Shown here: in pieces, positions 38,793 through 50,067 of the stretch | How positions within the stretch are numbered: the first letter of the stretch is position 1 | Layout of the letters: each line of letters opens with the position of its first letter | DNA from: an uncultured Hyphomicrobium sp. | Lineage (GTDB): Bacteria; Pseudomonadota; Alphaproteobacteria; Rhizobiales; Hyphomicrobiaceae | Direction of reading: 5' to 3' | Length of the DNA stretch: 64,000 nt | Assembly (NCBI GenBank): GCA_934555825.1 | Contig: CAKTFJ010000008.1 | Coordinates: forward strand, 1 to 64,000 | Notes under the pieces: model-generated | What the model was told of the DNA's origin: nothing | The model's input: the letters and a program-made list of their open reading frames with translations, nothing else | Databases searched by the model: none | Made by a program: the position numbers and the translations under genes

Positions 38793-40067
38793 TCAGCTGT
38801 CAGCACTTTTGCGGAGGCGCGCGGCATAGAAGCCGTCGAGCCCTGACAATGCGGGGTCGGACAGCGGAAGATGGCACGGCAGCGTGCGCAGATCGCCGTC
38901 CGGGGTAAGCCAAGCGCCGTCAATCCCCGCCTCACCCGCAGCGACGGGCTCGCGCACGAAGCCGGGCATCTCGGCGAGGAAGCGCGCGATGTGGGCCGGG
39001 CCTTCCTCGGGCTCCAGCGAGCAGGTGCAGAAGACGAGAAGCCCGCCAGGGCGTACCAAACGCGCGGCCGCATCGAGCAATCGGTGCTGAAGCGCCACGC
39101 GCTCCGTCGTGTCGTCTTTGCGTTTCAGGTGAAGGATGTCGGGATGGCGGCGGATGGTGCCGGTGGCGCTGCAAGGCGCGTCGAGCAGAACCGCGTCGAA
39201 GGTGCGATCCGGCTCCCAAGCGGTCACGTCGGCTTCCACGATCTCGGCCGAGAGCGACAGGCGCGCGAGATTTTCGGAAAGGCGCGAGAGACGCGCGGGA
39301 GACTGGTCGACAGCGGTGACCTGGGCGCCGGCTGACGCGAGCTCTGCCGTCTTGCCGCCGGGGGCGGCGCAGAGATCGGCGACGCGGAGACCGGCGACAT
39401 TGCCTAACAGACGGGCAGGGAGGGCCGCGGCTGCGTCCTGCACCCACCAAGCGCCATCCGCGTAACCTTCGAGATCTTCGACACGACCGGCGCGGGTGAG
39501 GCGCAGAGTGCCTGTCGGAAGCAGGAGACCGCCAAGCCGTTCGGCCCAGGCTGCCGGGTCGGCCTTTACCGAGAGATCGAGCGGGGCCTCGCGGAGAGAC
39601 GCGGCTGCGATCTCTCGCGCCAGTTCGGCGCCATAAGCCGCAACCCATCGGCCGCGCAGCCATGACGGCACGTTTACCTCGACCGGATCGAGCGTTGCGA
39701 GGCTGTCCTTTCCCGTCGCCGCCACGCGGCGCAGCACAGCGTTGGTTAGGCGGTCGAAGTGGCGCGCTTTGCGATCGGCGCGGCACTGATCCACGGCGAG
39801 ACTGATTGCAGCATGGGGCGGCGTGTCGAGCATGAGGAGTTGCGCGGCGGCCGAGAGCAGGATGGGCCACAGGCCGCCGGCCGACGCGGGAAGCGGCTTC
39901 TCAATGAACGAGTTGATGACGGCCTGAAGCTCGCCCTTGCGGCGCAAGACGGTTAGGACGATGAGGCGCGCGAGTGCACGGTCGCGGGGCTCAAGCGTTC
40001 CGCTTCGACTTGCTGCCGCGTCGAAGGCTTCGTCCAGAGAACGACCGCCGTCGAGGACGGCGCTCAA
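38793..40067 (-). CDS. rsmB: 16S rRNA (cytosine-967-C5) methyltransferase
   Basis: An RNA m5C methyltransferase with an NusB-like N-terminal domain and a Rossmann domain. SAM motif I is LCAAPGGKTAELA, motif IV DAPCSATGTIRRHPD and motif VI FCTCSLEPEEG, the two cysteines of catalysis and release. TTG 40067 is the only usual start codon, but conserved sequence continues in frame upstream (GFTARELAVATL), with no ATG, GTG or TTG before the stop. An AGGAG at 40220-40224 stands eight bases before an in-frame ATC at 40209-40211, so translation may start there (471 residues). From TTG the protein has 424 residues. Confidence 0.9.
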   Translation of the reverse strand: MSAVLDGGRSLDEAFDAAASRSGTLEPRDRALARLIVLTVLRRKGELQAVINSFIEKPLPASAGGLWPILLSAAAQLLMLDTPPHAAISLAVDQCRADRKARHFDRLTNAVLRRVAATGKDSLATLDPVEVNVPSWLRGRWVAAYGAELAREIAAASLREAPLDLSVKADPAAWAERLGGLLLPTGTLRLTRAGRVEDLEGYADGAWWVQDAAAALPARLLGNVAGLRVADLCAAPGGKTAELASAGAQVTAVDQSPARLSRLSENLARLSLSAEIVEADVTAWEPDRTFDAVLLDAPCSATGTIRRHPDILHLKRKDDTTERVALQHRLLDAAARLVRPGGLLVFCTCSLEPEEGPAHIARFLAEMPGFVREPVAAGEAGIDGAWLTPDGDLRTLPCHLPLSDPALSGLDGFYAARLRKSADS

Positions 40068-40299
40068 GGTCGCGACCGCTAGCTCGCGAGCGGTAAAGCC
40101 CGATGGGCGGCGGGGCGCGCGATCGGGACGTGAAGGGGCACCCGGACTTCGGCTCGCGCCAGGCCTCTGGCCCGATCCGCGGCCTCGCTTGGTTTTCGGA
40201 TTGTCGGAGATGCGTCTCGCTCCTGCGGTTTACTCGGAGACGAGACGCTTAACGTAGGCGAGCCCGGCTGGCGAGCCTCCCGTGGTCGCCAGCGGCCAT

Positions 40300-41250
40300 C
40301 TAGCCCCAGGGACCGCTTCCGCCGCGCGTCACTGTCTGGCTGCGGGCAGGGCCTGACGACGCGCCACCTGCGAGGTTAACGCCATTCCGCTCCAGCTCCT
40401 GCGCAAGCTGCTCAAGCGCAGCAATGCGGTTCTGCGTGTTGGGGTGGGTCGAGAACAGGTTGTCCATACCCTGACCATTCAGCGGGTTGATGATGAACAT
40501 GTGCGCCATGGCGGGCGCGTGCTCGGCATCTTCGTTCTCGATGCGCTGGACGCCCTTCTCGATGCGTGCGAGGGAGGCCGAAAGCCAGCGCGGATTGCCG
40601 CAAATGAGCGCGCCCATACGGTCTGCCTGATACTCGCGCGAGCGCGAGATCGCCATCTGTACCAGCATGGCTGCGAACGGCGCGATGAGCATCGCGAGGA
40701 TCGCACCGATCATGCCGATGCCGCCGCGATCGTTGTTATGGCCGCCGAACAGCGCACCGAACTGGAGATATTGAGCGAGCATGGAGATCGCGCCACCGAT
40801 GCTGGCGGCAACCGTCATCGTCAGCGTGTCGCGGTTCTTGATGTGCGCGAGCTCGTGCGCAATCACGCCGGCAAGCTCTTCCGGCGGGAGCGCATCGAGT
40901 AGACCCGTCGTGGCGGCGACCGCCGAGCGAGATGGGCTGCGGCCGGTTGCGAACGCGTTCGGCTGCGGGTTGTCCATGATGTAGACGCGCGGCATGGGCA
41001 ACTCGGCGCGGCGCGCGAGATCGCGCACCATGCCGTAGTATTCGGGTGCGCTGCGCTCATCCACCTCATGGGCGTTGAACGCCTTCAGCACCATGGTGTC
41101 GGAATTCCACAGGCTGAACAGGTTCATAGCGAGCGCCACGACAAAGGCGATCACCATGCCCGTCTGCCCGCCGATCGCCGCGCCCATGGCAACGAAGATC
41201 GCGGTCAGGAAGGCAAGCAGCATGGCCGTCTTGACGTAGTTCATCGGCAT
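40300..41250 (-). CDS. htpX: Protease HtpX, membrane zinc metalloprotease
   Basis: A 316-residue M48-family protease of membrane protein quality control. Two N-terminal hydrophobic segments ([36 protein letters not shown]) precede the zinc motif HELAH ([15 protein letters not shown]); the third ligand is the Glu in [11 protein letters not shown]. Two further membrane segments follow HELAH. ATG 41250 starts [12 protein letters not shown]; the second Met is an equally likely start. It lies upstream of rsmB on the same strand, a conserved alphaproteobacterial order. Confidence 0.96.
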   Translation of the reverse strand: MPMNYVKTAMLLAFLTAIFVAMGAAIGGQTGMVIAFVVALAMNLFSLWNSDTMVLKAFNAHEVDERSAPEYYGMVRDLARRAELPMPRVYIMDNPQPNAFATGRSPSRSAVAATTGLLDALPPEELAGVIAHELAHIKNRDTLTMTVAASIGGAISMLAQYLQFGALFGGHNNDRGGIGMIGAILAMLIAPFAAMLVQMAISRSREYQADRMGALICGNPRWLSASLARIEKGVQRIENEDAEHAPAMAHMFIINPLNGQGMDNLFSTHPNTQNRIAALEQLAQELERNGVNLAGGASSGPARSQTVTRGGSGPWG

Positions 41251-41432
41251 TCCGTTACTCCGGCTCCCGGGTATCCATCATCTCGATCCGGTGCGCGGTG
41301 CATGGCAGAAGCGAATTTCGGCCCCGCCCGGCAACGCGCGCACGCGTTCGGAGATGCTATATAGGGAGGGGGATGGTCGACGACCAGCGTCTCCGCCCGC
41401 CGACACGCCGCGATAAAGGGTTCTGCCGCACG

Positions 41433-41663
41433 ATGACCAAGCCGACCGATATGCTCGAAAACGCGCCAGACCCCATCCGTCATCCCACGTCGGGGGAGCC
41501 GCTGTCGCCGGCCGCGGTTCGCGCCCTCAAAGAGGCCGAAGAACGCCGCGCTGCCGCCGCATCTGAAGACAGACGCCAACCGCCGGAGAGGGGCGGGCCG
41601 GACGGCCCCGAACCGACCCGCTACGGCGATTGGGAAAAAGGCGGCATCGTGAGCGATTTCTGA
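41433..41663 (+). CDS. DUF1674 family protein (SDHAF4-like)
   Basis: A 76-residue protein. The C-terminal motif GGPDGPEPTRYGDWEKGG is the DUF1674 signature shared with mitochondrial SDHAF4, a succinate dehydrogenase flavoprotein assembly factor; the final residues SDF fit too. The N-terminal half is charged and probably disordered. ATG 41433 is the start that leaves a normal family length. It is divergent from htpX, the usual position in this group. Role in flavoprotein assembly is inferred from the eukaryotic homologue. Confidence 0.85.
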   Translation: MTKPTDMLENAPDPIRHPTSGEPLSPAAVRALKEAEERRAAAASEDRRQPPERGGPDGPEPTRYGDWEKGGIVSDF

Positions 41664-41843
41664 CCATCTTGCGCAGCTCTTCGCCCCGTCCATGCGCGAC
41701 GCCGCCCCCGGCCTAAAACCGGTTTGCAGCCGCCAGGAACCCCACTAGGTTAACGCGGGGAGCGAGCCTGACGCAGGGGTGCAGACATTCAGCCTGCCGC
41801 CGATGGGCAAGATCGGCACCCCGCGCCGTAGCCGGGGGCATTC

Positions 41844-42557
41844 ATGGCATCGAGGCCAGTTCGTGTTTTTCTCAGAATTCTACTGCTGCTTCTGCTCGCG
41901 ATTGCAGCATTCGGCGCATTCTGGTTTGGGCTCGTTCCGAACAGCCTGAGCCCCTTTCCGCGGATCTCGCTCGATACGCGACCGGGCATCTTCGTCGATG
42001 CGAGGCTGTCCGCGTTGAGGTTCGATCCGGAGCTTTGCCGCGCCGTGCTCAAGGAACCGCAGATCACGGCGAGCCCGATCCCAAACCGCCCGTACGAGAA
42101 CGGTTGCGGATGGGAGAACGCCGTCCGCTTCTCGAAGGTCGGCGGCGCGCAGCTCAACGTCGGGCAGATCACGTGCGAGATGGCGGCGGCGGTTGCCCTG
42201 TGGATGGAGCACGAGGTGCAGCCGCTCGCGCGCGAGACGTTCGGCCAGGAGGTCGCGCGGATTAACAACATGGGCACCTATGGGTGCCGGAACATCGTGG
42301 GCAACCCGATGTGGAAGGGCGTGCGCAGCCAGCACGCAACCGCCAACGCGCTCGACATCGGCGGGTTCACGCTCGCAGACGGGCGCACGATCTCGCTTAT
42401 CCGCGACTGGTCGGGGAAGGGCAAAGACAGCCAGTTCCTGCGCGAGGTGCACCGGCGGTCATGCCGCTATTTCCGCGTCTCGCTCGGCCCAGAGTTCAAC
42501 GTCGCGCACAAGGACCATTTCCATTTCGACCGCGGCCTGATGTGGACGTGCCGATAG
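41844..42557 (+). CDS. Extensin-like family protein
   Basis: A 237-residue protein with an N-terminal membrane anchor or signal (FLRILLLLLLAIAAFGAFWF). The remainder is the bacterial extensin-like C domain: GCGWENAVRF, ITCEMAAAVALWM, QHATANALDIGGF and HKDHFHFDRG. The histidines and aspartate of the last two motifs match a D,D-peptidase-like metal site, so a peptidoglycan or cell-wall function is likely. Cysteines (GCGW, ITCE, YGCRN, SCRYF, WTCR) suggest disulfides. Conserved but uncharacterised. Confidence 0.87.
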   Translation: MASRPVRVFLRILLLLLLAIAAFGAFWFGLVPNSLSPFPRISLDTRPGIFVDARLSALRFDPELCRAVLKEPQITASPIPNRPYENGCGWENAVRFSKVGGAQLNVGQITCEMAAAVALWMEHEVQPLARETFGQEVARINNMGTYGCRNIVGNPMWKGVRSQHATANALDIGGFTLADGRTISLIRDWSGKGKDSQFLREVHRRSCRYFRVSLGPEFNVAHKDHFHFDRGLMWTCR

Positions 42558-42580
42558 CGAGTATTCGTGTTCGCTCAAGA

Positions 42581-42609
42581 AAAAACGGCGGGTCATGCCC
42601 GCCGTTTTT
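42581..42609. terminator. Bidirectional terminator between extensin-like gene and acs
   Basis: A 12-bp perfect stem, AAAAACGGCGGG (42581-42592) with 42598-42609, and a 5-nt loop, T-rich on both strands. It serves the convergent genes ending at 42557 and 42640. Confidence 0.93.
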
Positions 42610-42639
42610 CATTTCCTAAAGCTGGCAAGCGTCGCAGTC

Positions 42640-44595
<1,956 letters not shown>

Positions 44596-44803
44596 CGATA
44601 TTCCTCCCGGAATGCTTCTTATTTGCCGTCATTATGAGCAAACGGCCTCCGCCCCACAACTTCCCCCTTCGTCTAAGGCAGGAGGAAGCAGTTGATTTTG
44701 GTCAATGCGGGGGAGCGCGCACCGATACAGGCGGTGCGCCGCAATATTCTCCTGTTGAGACAAGCCCTCTCATCCGCCGACGAAGCCGGGCGCTCGCCGC
44801 GCA

Positions 44804-46423
44804 CTATGCTCGGATGCCGAGCGGGTCAGCCTCGTCGTCGGAGACGGGGCCGGGATCGTCCGGCGCGCGCGACGGCGCGAACGGGCGTACGCGCTCCGAT
44901 CGGCTTGGTGCTTCGGCCTGCTTATTATCCAGGGCCGAGGCGGAGGCCGGCGCTTCGGCTTTCACCGTTTGCGGCACAACCTTCGCTTCAGGGGCGGCAG
45001 GTTTCGGCGGAGCAGGCGGCGGTTCCGGCACGGGCTCCGTTGCAACGACGGCTGCTTTGGCGATGACGGTCTCAGGCTCGTTCGAGGCGATGAACTCCGT
45101 CAGGTCGGCGCCGAGGATGCGGTCCTCGCCACCTTCCAAATCGCCGGGCGGCACGCGCCACTGGAAGGCATCCAGCTCGCCCGTTGCGGGCGAGACCGGG
45201 AGCCAGCGATCGGCCGTCACGCCGTCAACCGTTGCCCAGGTCGCTTCGCGCGGCGCGGTGACGGCGCGCGCCAGCCACTCGCGGGCGCGGCCCTTGTCTC
45301 CGTTCTCCTCCGCCTCGATGCGTGCCAAGAGCGCGGCGACGCGGCGCGTGAGGCCGCTCTCCGTATAAGGCTGGAGAATGCGGCGTGCCTCGTCGTAGTC
45401 GTGAGCCTCGATCGCGGCGAGGGCGACGGCAATGGCGCTCTCGATCGATTGGGGATTGAGCTGGAACAGCGTCTTCACGCGGTCGAGCCGGTCGCGCGGG
45501 CTGTCGCCCACGCGGGCGTAAGCGTAGGCGGTCGCAAGCTCGGGATGGGGTGCCTTGACCCACGTCTTGTTGATGATCTTTGCGACGCGCGCGGTATTGC
45601 CCCGCGCGGCGAGCAGGCGGCCCGCAATAGCCGCTGCGGGAATGAGCGACGGCGCGAGCCCATGCGCTTCGAGCGCGAGGGTGAGGGCTTTCTCGGGCTG
45701 ATCCTCTTCCAGAGCCTGGGCTTGTGCAGTCAGGAGAACGGCGCGGCGGCGATCCGCGACGGGGCGCTCCACATGGCCGTGCCGCTTGGCCAGCGTCAGC
45801 GTCTCCAGCGCGCCGGCCCAATCGCCATCCTTGCACTGGAGCGTGAACAGCTCTTCCACCGGCCACGACAGCTTAGGATTGAGCTTCAACGCGCGCTCCG
45901 CAAACTGGCGCTGTGCTTCGTGCTCGCCTTCGCGGCCCGCTTCCAGAAACAGGCCACGCAGGCCGAGTTGCTCGGTATCGGGTGCGGCGAGCATGGCCTC
46001 GAAGATGCGCCGTGCGGTCGCCTTGTCGTCGGAGAGCTGGGCGGCCTGGGCGCGGAGCAACAGCGTCAGCGGCTCATGCGGCAACGACTTCCTGGCCTGC
46101 AGCGCATAGCGCGTGGCCATGGAGCGGTCTCCCGCACCGATGGCGATCATGCCCGACGACAACGCGTCGAGACCGCGACGCTGGCGGCGACGCGTGAGGA
46201 AATGGCTCAACGTGGCAGGGCTCGACCAAAGCTGGGTCAAGATCGACCATACGGCAAAGGCCAAGCCGATGAAGGCTGCGAAGAGGACCACCGCACGGAA
46301 CACGCTGGTTTCGATCTCGTAGCCCTGCCACGTGACGAGGAGCGTGCCCGGCCGGTCTGCGAGCCAAGAAAGGCCTGTCGCGAGCACAATGACGGCAACG
46401 AGAAACAGGATGAGACGCGTCAT
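44804..46423 (-). CDS. hemY: HemY-family protein (haem biosynthesis operon, TPR)
   Basis: A 539-residue protein with two N-terminal membrane helices (LILFLVAVIVLATGLSWL; FRAVVLFAAFIGLAFAVW) followed by a HemY N-domain and TPR-like helices facing the cytoplasm or periplasm. The family match includes WQGYEIETS and LGLRGLFLEAGREGEHEAQ. The last 100 residues are Pro/Ala-rich and disordered. This is not protoporphyrinogen oxidase; its role in haem synthesis is unclear. I chose ATG 46423, as upstream codons overlap the mitofilin gene. It is the last gene of hemC-hemD-mitofilin-hemY. Confidence 0.92.
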   Translation of the reverse strand: MTRLILFLVAVIVLATGLSWLADRPGTLLVTWQGYEIETSVFRAVVLFAAFIGLAFAVWSILTQLWSSPATLSHFLTRRRQRRGLDALSSGMIAIGAGDRSMATRYALQARKSLPHEPLTLLLRAQAAQLSDDKATARRIFEAMLAAPDTEQLGLRGLFLEAGREGEHEAQRQFAERALKLNPKLSWPVEELFTLQCKDGDWAGALETLTLAKRHGHVERPVADRRRAVLLTAQAQALEEDQPEKALTLALEAHGLAPSLIPAAAIAGRLLAARGNTARVAKIINKTWVKAPHPELATAYAYARVGDSPRDRLDRVKTLFQLNPQSIESAIAVALAAIEAHDYDEARRILQPYTESGLTRRVAALLARIEAEENGDKGRAREWLARAVTAPREATWATVDGVTADRWLPVSPATGELDAFQWRVPPGDLEGGEDRILGADLTEFIASNEPETVIAKAAVVATEPVPEPPPAPPKPAAPEAKVVPQTVKAEAPASASALDNKQAEAPSRSERVRPFAPSRAPDDPGPVSDDEADPLGIRA

Positions 46424-46437
46424 CGGGCGCGATCCTC

Positions 46438-48243
46438 TCAATTCGATTCGGGAGCGGCTGGGCTTGTGGCGGCGGGCGGCGCGTCTGGCGCGGGCGTTGT
46501 TGCAGGCGCTGCGGGCACTGCTTCCGGTGCGGGGTCCGGCGCACCTGCCAAAGCGGCCTTGAGGCGCTCCTCCACCCGCGCGATAGCGCGGTCGACGGTG
46601 TCTCGTGCCGTGACCCTGATCAGCCAATCGTCCATGGGCGCGCGGGCCTGTGGCGACAGCTTGTTGGCCTCGGCGATGACGTCGCCCAAGCGGCCAGCAT
46701 CGAGGGCGGTTTCGATGCGCGAGACGATGGCTTCTGCACTCGTGTCGCCCGGATCGTGGCTCACACGACGCACACGCACGACGGACTTTGCGCCCGCCAT
46801 CAGGCGATCGATCACGCCCCCGCTCGCAGGCTCGGCCTCGGCATCCAGGATGGCATTCATGACGGGGCGGAACTCGGCCTTGAGTTCCGCGGGCGTCGCG
46901 ACGCCGGTTTCCTGGAAGCGCGCGAGAGCCGAGAGATCGAGATCGCTGCCCGCGCTCTTTTCGACAGCCGCCAGCTCCGCCGCGTAGGCATGGCTCTGCC
47001 CGCGGTCGATGGCGCGCTTCAAGTTAGCGAGTTCGAGTGCGAGCACGATCCGCTCGGCATTTTCGCGGCGGCTGTCCTCGCGCGCGACGACGGAGCCCAA
47101 ATTCTGCTCCAGCTCCGCAATCTTACTGGTCACGGGGCCGAGGGCCGCCGTGACATCGGCGGGGCGCGTCACGCCCTTAAGACCTGAGTCGAGTGAAGCA
47201 CGCACCTCAGACACGGCGCTCTGCAGGCGCTCCGTCTCGCGGCGCACGCCCTCGAACGATGCCGACAAGCGTTCGACGTCTGCCTTCGCAGTGTCGGCGC
47301 TCTGCGTCACACCGGATTGTCCGGAGCGTATCTCAGCGAGGTCGCGCTCAAGACGAAGCGTCGCCTGCTTGGCTGCTTCGCTGGCTTCGACGGCGGCGGC
47401 GATGCGCGCGTCGGCCTCGGCAGGCTGGTTTGCGCCGAGACCGTCGATGCGGGCATTCAGCGTCTTGTCGAGTTCGGAAATCTTTCCGGTGATTGCCGCG
47501 AGCTCGGGCACGCCCCCGTTCGCGTTGCCGGCGCCGTCTGCGATCAGCGCGAGCTGCTCTTCGAGCTTTTGGACGCGCTCAGCGTTGGCCGTGCCGCCTT
47601 GCTCGGCCAACTGGCGGGTTTCGGCTTCGAGCTTGCCTTGAGCCTCGCCAAGCGCGGCGAGGCGCTGCTCGACGGCATCGAGGTTCGCGAGACGGCTCTC
47701 GGCAGCGGCGAGCTTGGCGCTCACATCCGCGCTTTCGCGCAGCGCTGTCTCGACGGTGACCAGGCGGGCCTCAAGCTCTGCCGACGGGGGCGCGACGCTC
47801 GCACCGGGGTTCAATAGCGCGGCACCGGCATACGCCAATGCACCACCGACCGCGCCCGCGGTGAGGTGCGAGAACACGCCACCGCCGCTGCGTGCGGTGC
47901 CGCCGGCCGCGGGCTTTGCTGCCGCCGAGATGTCCGCAGGTTTGGCCGTCGATCCCGACGGCGGCGGCTTGCTGGCGCCTGCCGTTGCGCCCGACGCGGT
48001 TGCCGATGCTTTCGATGCCGCATCTGGAGACTTCGTCGCTGCATCCTGAGGCGGGGCCGTGGCGCCGGGCGTCTTCGTCTCCGTCGCGGGCTTGCCGGAC
48101 GCCGCTGCGGACGAGGATGACGACACCGAACTCGTCGCTGATGTCGGCTGCTGCGGCTGCTTCACTTCCGTCGCCTTGAGGTCGAGCGTCGCGTGGGGGC
48201 GCTTCGGGCCGGCGTCCTTTGCGGGATCGGGCTTGTCGATCAT
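46438..48243 (-). CDS. Mitofilin/Mic60-like inner-membrane protein (COG4223)
   Basis: A 601-residue protein. The first 115 residues are Ser/Pro/Ala/Lys-rich and disordered; a membrane helix follows (HLTAGAVGGALAYAGAALL, about 126-144), then a long coiled coil (LEARLVTVETALRES to about 380) and a C-terminal mitofilin-like domain (IVSRIETALDAGRLGDVI). It is the bacterial relative of Mic60, which shapes cristae in mitochondria and intracytoplasmic membranes in alphaproteobacteria. Its place between hemD and hemY is the conserved alphaproteobacterial context. Confidence 0.9.
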   Translation of the reverse strand: MIDKPDPAKDAGPKRPHATLDLKATEVKQPQQPTSATSSVSSSSSAAASGKPATETKTPGATAPPQDAATKSPDAASKASATASGATAGASKPPPSGSTAKPADISAAAKPAAGGTARSGGGVFSHLTAGAVGGALAYAGAALLNPGASVAPPSAELEARLVTVETALRESADVSAKLAAAESRLANLDAVEQRLAALGEAQGKLEAETRQLAEQGGTANAERVQKLEEQLALIADGAGNANGGVPELAAITGKISELDKTLNARIDGLGANQPAEADARIAAAVEASEAAKQATLRLERDLAEIRSGQSGVTQSADTAKADVERLSASFEGVRRETERLQSAVSEVRASLDSGLKGVTRPADVTAALGPVTSKIAELEQNLGSVVAREDSRRENAERIVLALELANLKRAIDRGQSHAYAAELAAVEKSAGSDLDLSALARFQETGVATPAELKAEFRPVMNAILDAEAEPASGGVIDRLMAGAKSVVRVRRVSHDPGDTSAEAIVSRIETALDAGRLGDVIAEANKLSPQARAPMDDWLIRVTARDTVDRAIARVEERLKAALAGAPDPAPEAVPAAPATTPAPDAPPAATSPAAPESN

Positions 48244-48317
48244 GAAAACTGGGTCTCCAGGGACTTCGAACTCTGGACTTAAACTCGGGGCCAGCCCTGC
48301 GAGGGCAGGGCGGGCGC

Positions 48318-49049
48318 TCAGGCGGAGTCTGACGCTCCACGCGCGATTAGAGCAAGCATTTCTTGAGAATTTGGCGCGGCGGCGACCTTAACGTTTGCAG
48401 GGGCAAGCGGTGTCGTCTCGCGCGCGACGGCCTCGGACAGGCAGAAATGAACGAGACGGCCCGCTTCGGCAGCAACGCCTGCCGCACTCACCAGCCCGGC
48501 ATAGACCCGGGCTGTCCGCGGTGACATGAGAACGACACCGTCGAGACGTCCTTCGCGGAGCGCACCGACGGCCTCTTCCGGAAGTTCGACCGCGGCCTCG
48601 GCACGGTAAACGATTGCGCGATGCACATCGAACCCGTCCGGCTTCAACGCCGCGGCCAGGTCCAGCGCCAGCTTGTCGCCCGAGAGATGAAGCAGCGGAC
48701 CCGCTGACGGATCGACTTCGGCTCGGATGAGGGCGGCCAGCGCGTGGCCGTCGCCTGCGCCTTCGTAAACGCGCTGGAAGCCCAACGCGCGCCCCACGGC
48801 GGCCGTTGCCGGACCCACGGCGTAGAGCGGCAATCTCAACGCCGCCTCAGGGAATGGCGCGACAGCGCGGAGGCCGTTGCTGCTCGTTGCGACAATGCCT
48901 TGCAGCCCATCGAACGTCGGAAAAAGGCGCGTGTGAGTGATGGCGAGCACGGGCGCGCGCACGACGCCATGTCCCGCATCCTTGAGTGCCGATTCCAGAT
49001 CGTCGCCATCGGGGCCGAGGTCCGGTCGTGTCATGAGAAGATGCATCAT
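48318..49049 (-). CDS. hemD: Uroporphyrinogen-III synthase
   Basis: A 243-residue enzyme that closes and inverts ring D of hydroxymethylbilane. HemD varies widely; visible features are the start LLMTRPDLGPDGDDLESAL, IVATSSNGLRA, YAVGPATAAVGRALGF, and VVLMSPRTARVYAGLV, in the two-domain arrangement of the family. ATG 49049 overlaps the hemC stop (ATGA), coupling translation. Position behind hemC confirms the call. Confidence 0.9.
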   Translation of the reverse strand: MMHLLMTRPDLGPDGDDLESALKDAGHGVVRAPVLAITHTRLFPTFDGLQGIVATSSNGLRAVAPFPEAALRLPLYAVGPATAAVGRALGFQRVYEGAGDGHALAALIRAEVDPSAGPLLHLSGDKLALDLAAALKPDGFDVHRAIVYRAEAAVELPEEAVGALREGRLDGVVLMSPRTARVYAGLVSAAGVAAEAGRLVHFCLSEAVARETTPLAPANVKVAAAPNSQEMLALIARGASDSA

Positions 49050-49975
49050 TGCGCCCTTTCGAGGTGGGCGTGCGCGCCAAGTTTCAGGATCGCGTCCGCT
49101 GCTTCGAGCCCCAGGCGATGGGCATCCGCCGCAGGCCCGGAACGCGCGATTTCGAAACACTCCGCACCGTCCGGCGAGAACGTCATGCCGCGGAAGGCAA
49201 GCGTGTCGCCGTCCAGCTCCGCGAGGCCCGCGATGGGCGTGCGGCAGGAGCCTTCAAGGCGTGTAAGGAATGCGCGCTCGGCGGTGACGCAGAATGCCGT
49301 CGGCTGGTGATTGAGCGGTGCGATCAGGTTGGCTGCATCTTCGTCGTCGAGACGGATTTCGATCGCGATGGCGCCCTGGGCCACGGCGGGCAGCATGTCG
49401 CCGGTCTCGATGGGGGACGTGATGCGATCCGCCATGCCGAGGCGCTTCAAACCCGCGCAGGCAAGCATCGTCGCATCCGCCACGCCATCGGCGAGTTTCT
49501 TGAGGCGCGTCTGGACGTTACCGCGGAAGCCTACGACCTGAAGATCCGGCCGCAAGCGCTTCACCTGCGCTTGGCGTCGCAAGCTCGACGTGCCGACCAC
49601 TGCACCCTTCGGGAGCTCCGCCAGGCTGCGATGGGCGAGCGAGATGAACGCGTCGCGCACGTCCTCGCGTTCCAGCACGGCGCCGATGCCGAGCCCGTCC
49701 GGCAGCTGGGTCTGCATGTCCTTCATGGAATGCACTGCTAGATCGATCTCGCGCGAAAGCAGCGCTTCCTCGATCTCCTTGGTGAACAACCCCTTGCCGC
49801 CGACCTCCGCGAGCGGGCGATCCAGGATCATGTCGCCCGTCGTCTTGTAGATGCGGATCTCGAACGCCTCCTCGGGCGCGCGATGGGCCTGCATAAGGCG
49901 GCCCCTCACTTCGTGCGCCTGGGCGAGGGCGAGCGGCGAGCCGCGCGTGCCGATGCGGAGGATGCGAGCTTGCAA
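49046..49975 (-). CDS. hemC: Porphobilinogen deaminase (hydroxymethylbilane synthase)
   Basis: A 309-residue enzyme making hydroxymethylbilane from four porphobilinogens. Landmarks are [49 protein letters not shown] and the dipyrromethane-cofactor cysteine in [11 protein letters not shown] chose TTG 49975 because GGGAG lies eight bases upstream and the product then begins [12 protein letters not shown] like its family. ATG 50026 is the other candidate and would nearly touch the divergent tsaD. First gene of the haem operon. Confidence 0.93.
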   Translation of the reverse strand: MQARILRIGTRGSPLALAQAHEVRGRLMQAHRAPEEAFEIRIYKTTGDMILDRPLAEVGGKGLFTKEIEEALLSREIDLAVHSMKDMQTQLPDGLGIGAVLEREDVRDAFISLAHRSLAELPKGAVVGTSSLRRQAQVKRLRPDLQVVGFRGNVQTRLKKLADGVADATMLACAGLKRLGMADRITSPIETGDMLPAVAQGAIAIEIRLDDEDAANLIAPLNHQPTAFCVTAERAFLTRLEGSCRTPIAGLAELDGDTLAFRGMTFSPDGAECFEIARSGPAADAHRLGLEAADAILKLGAHAHLERAQ

Positions 49976-50067
49976 GTCGTAGGCTCCCAATGGTAGGGCC
50001 GGGCGGAGCCGGCGGGGCGGCGCCATTAATGCCCCCCTCGGGCAGCGAACGCAAACAGGACAGAAAA

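Noticed and set aside
44969..46987. A 672-codon plus-strand open frame opposite hemY and the mitofilin gene
   Set aside because: Antisense shadow across two real genes.
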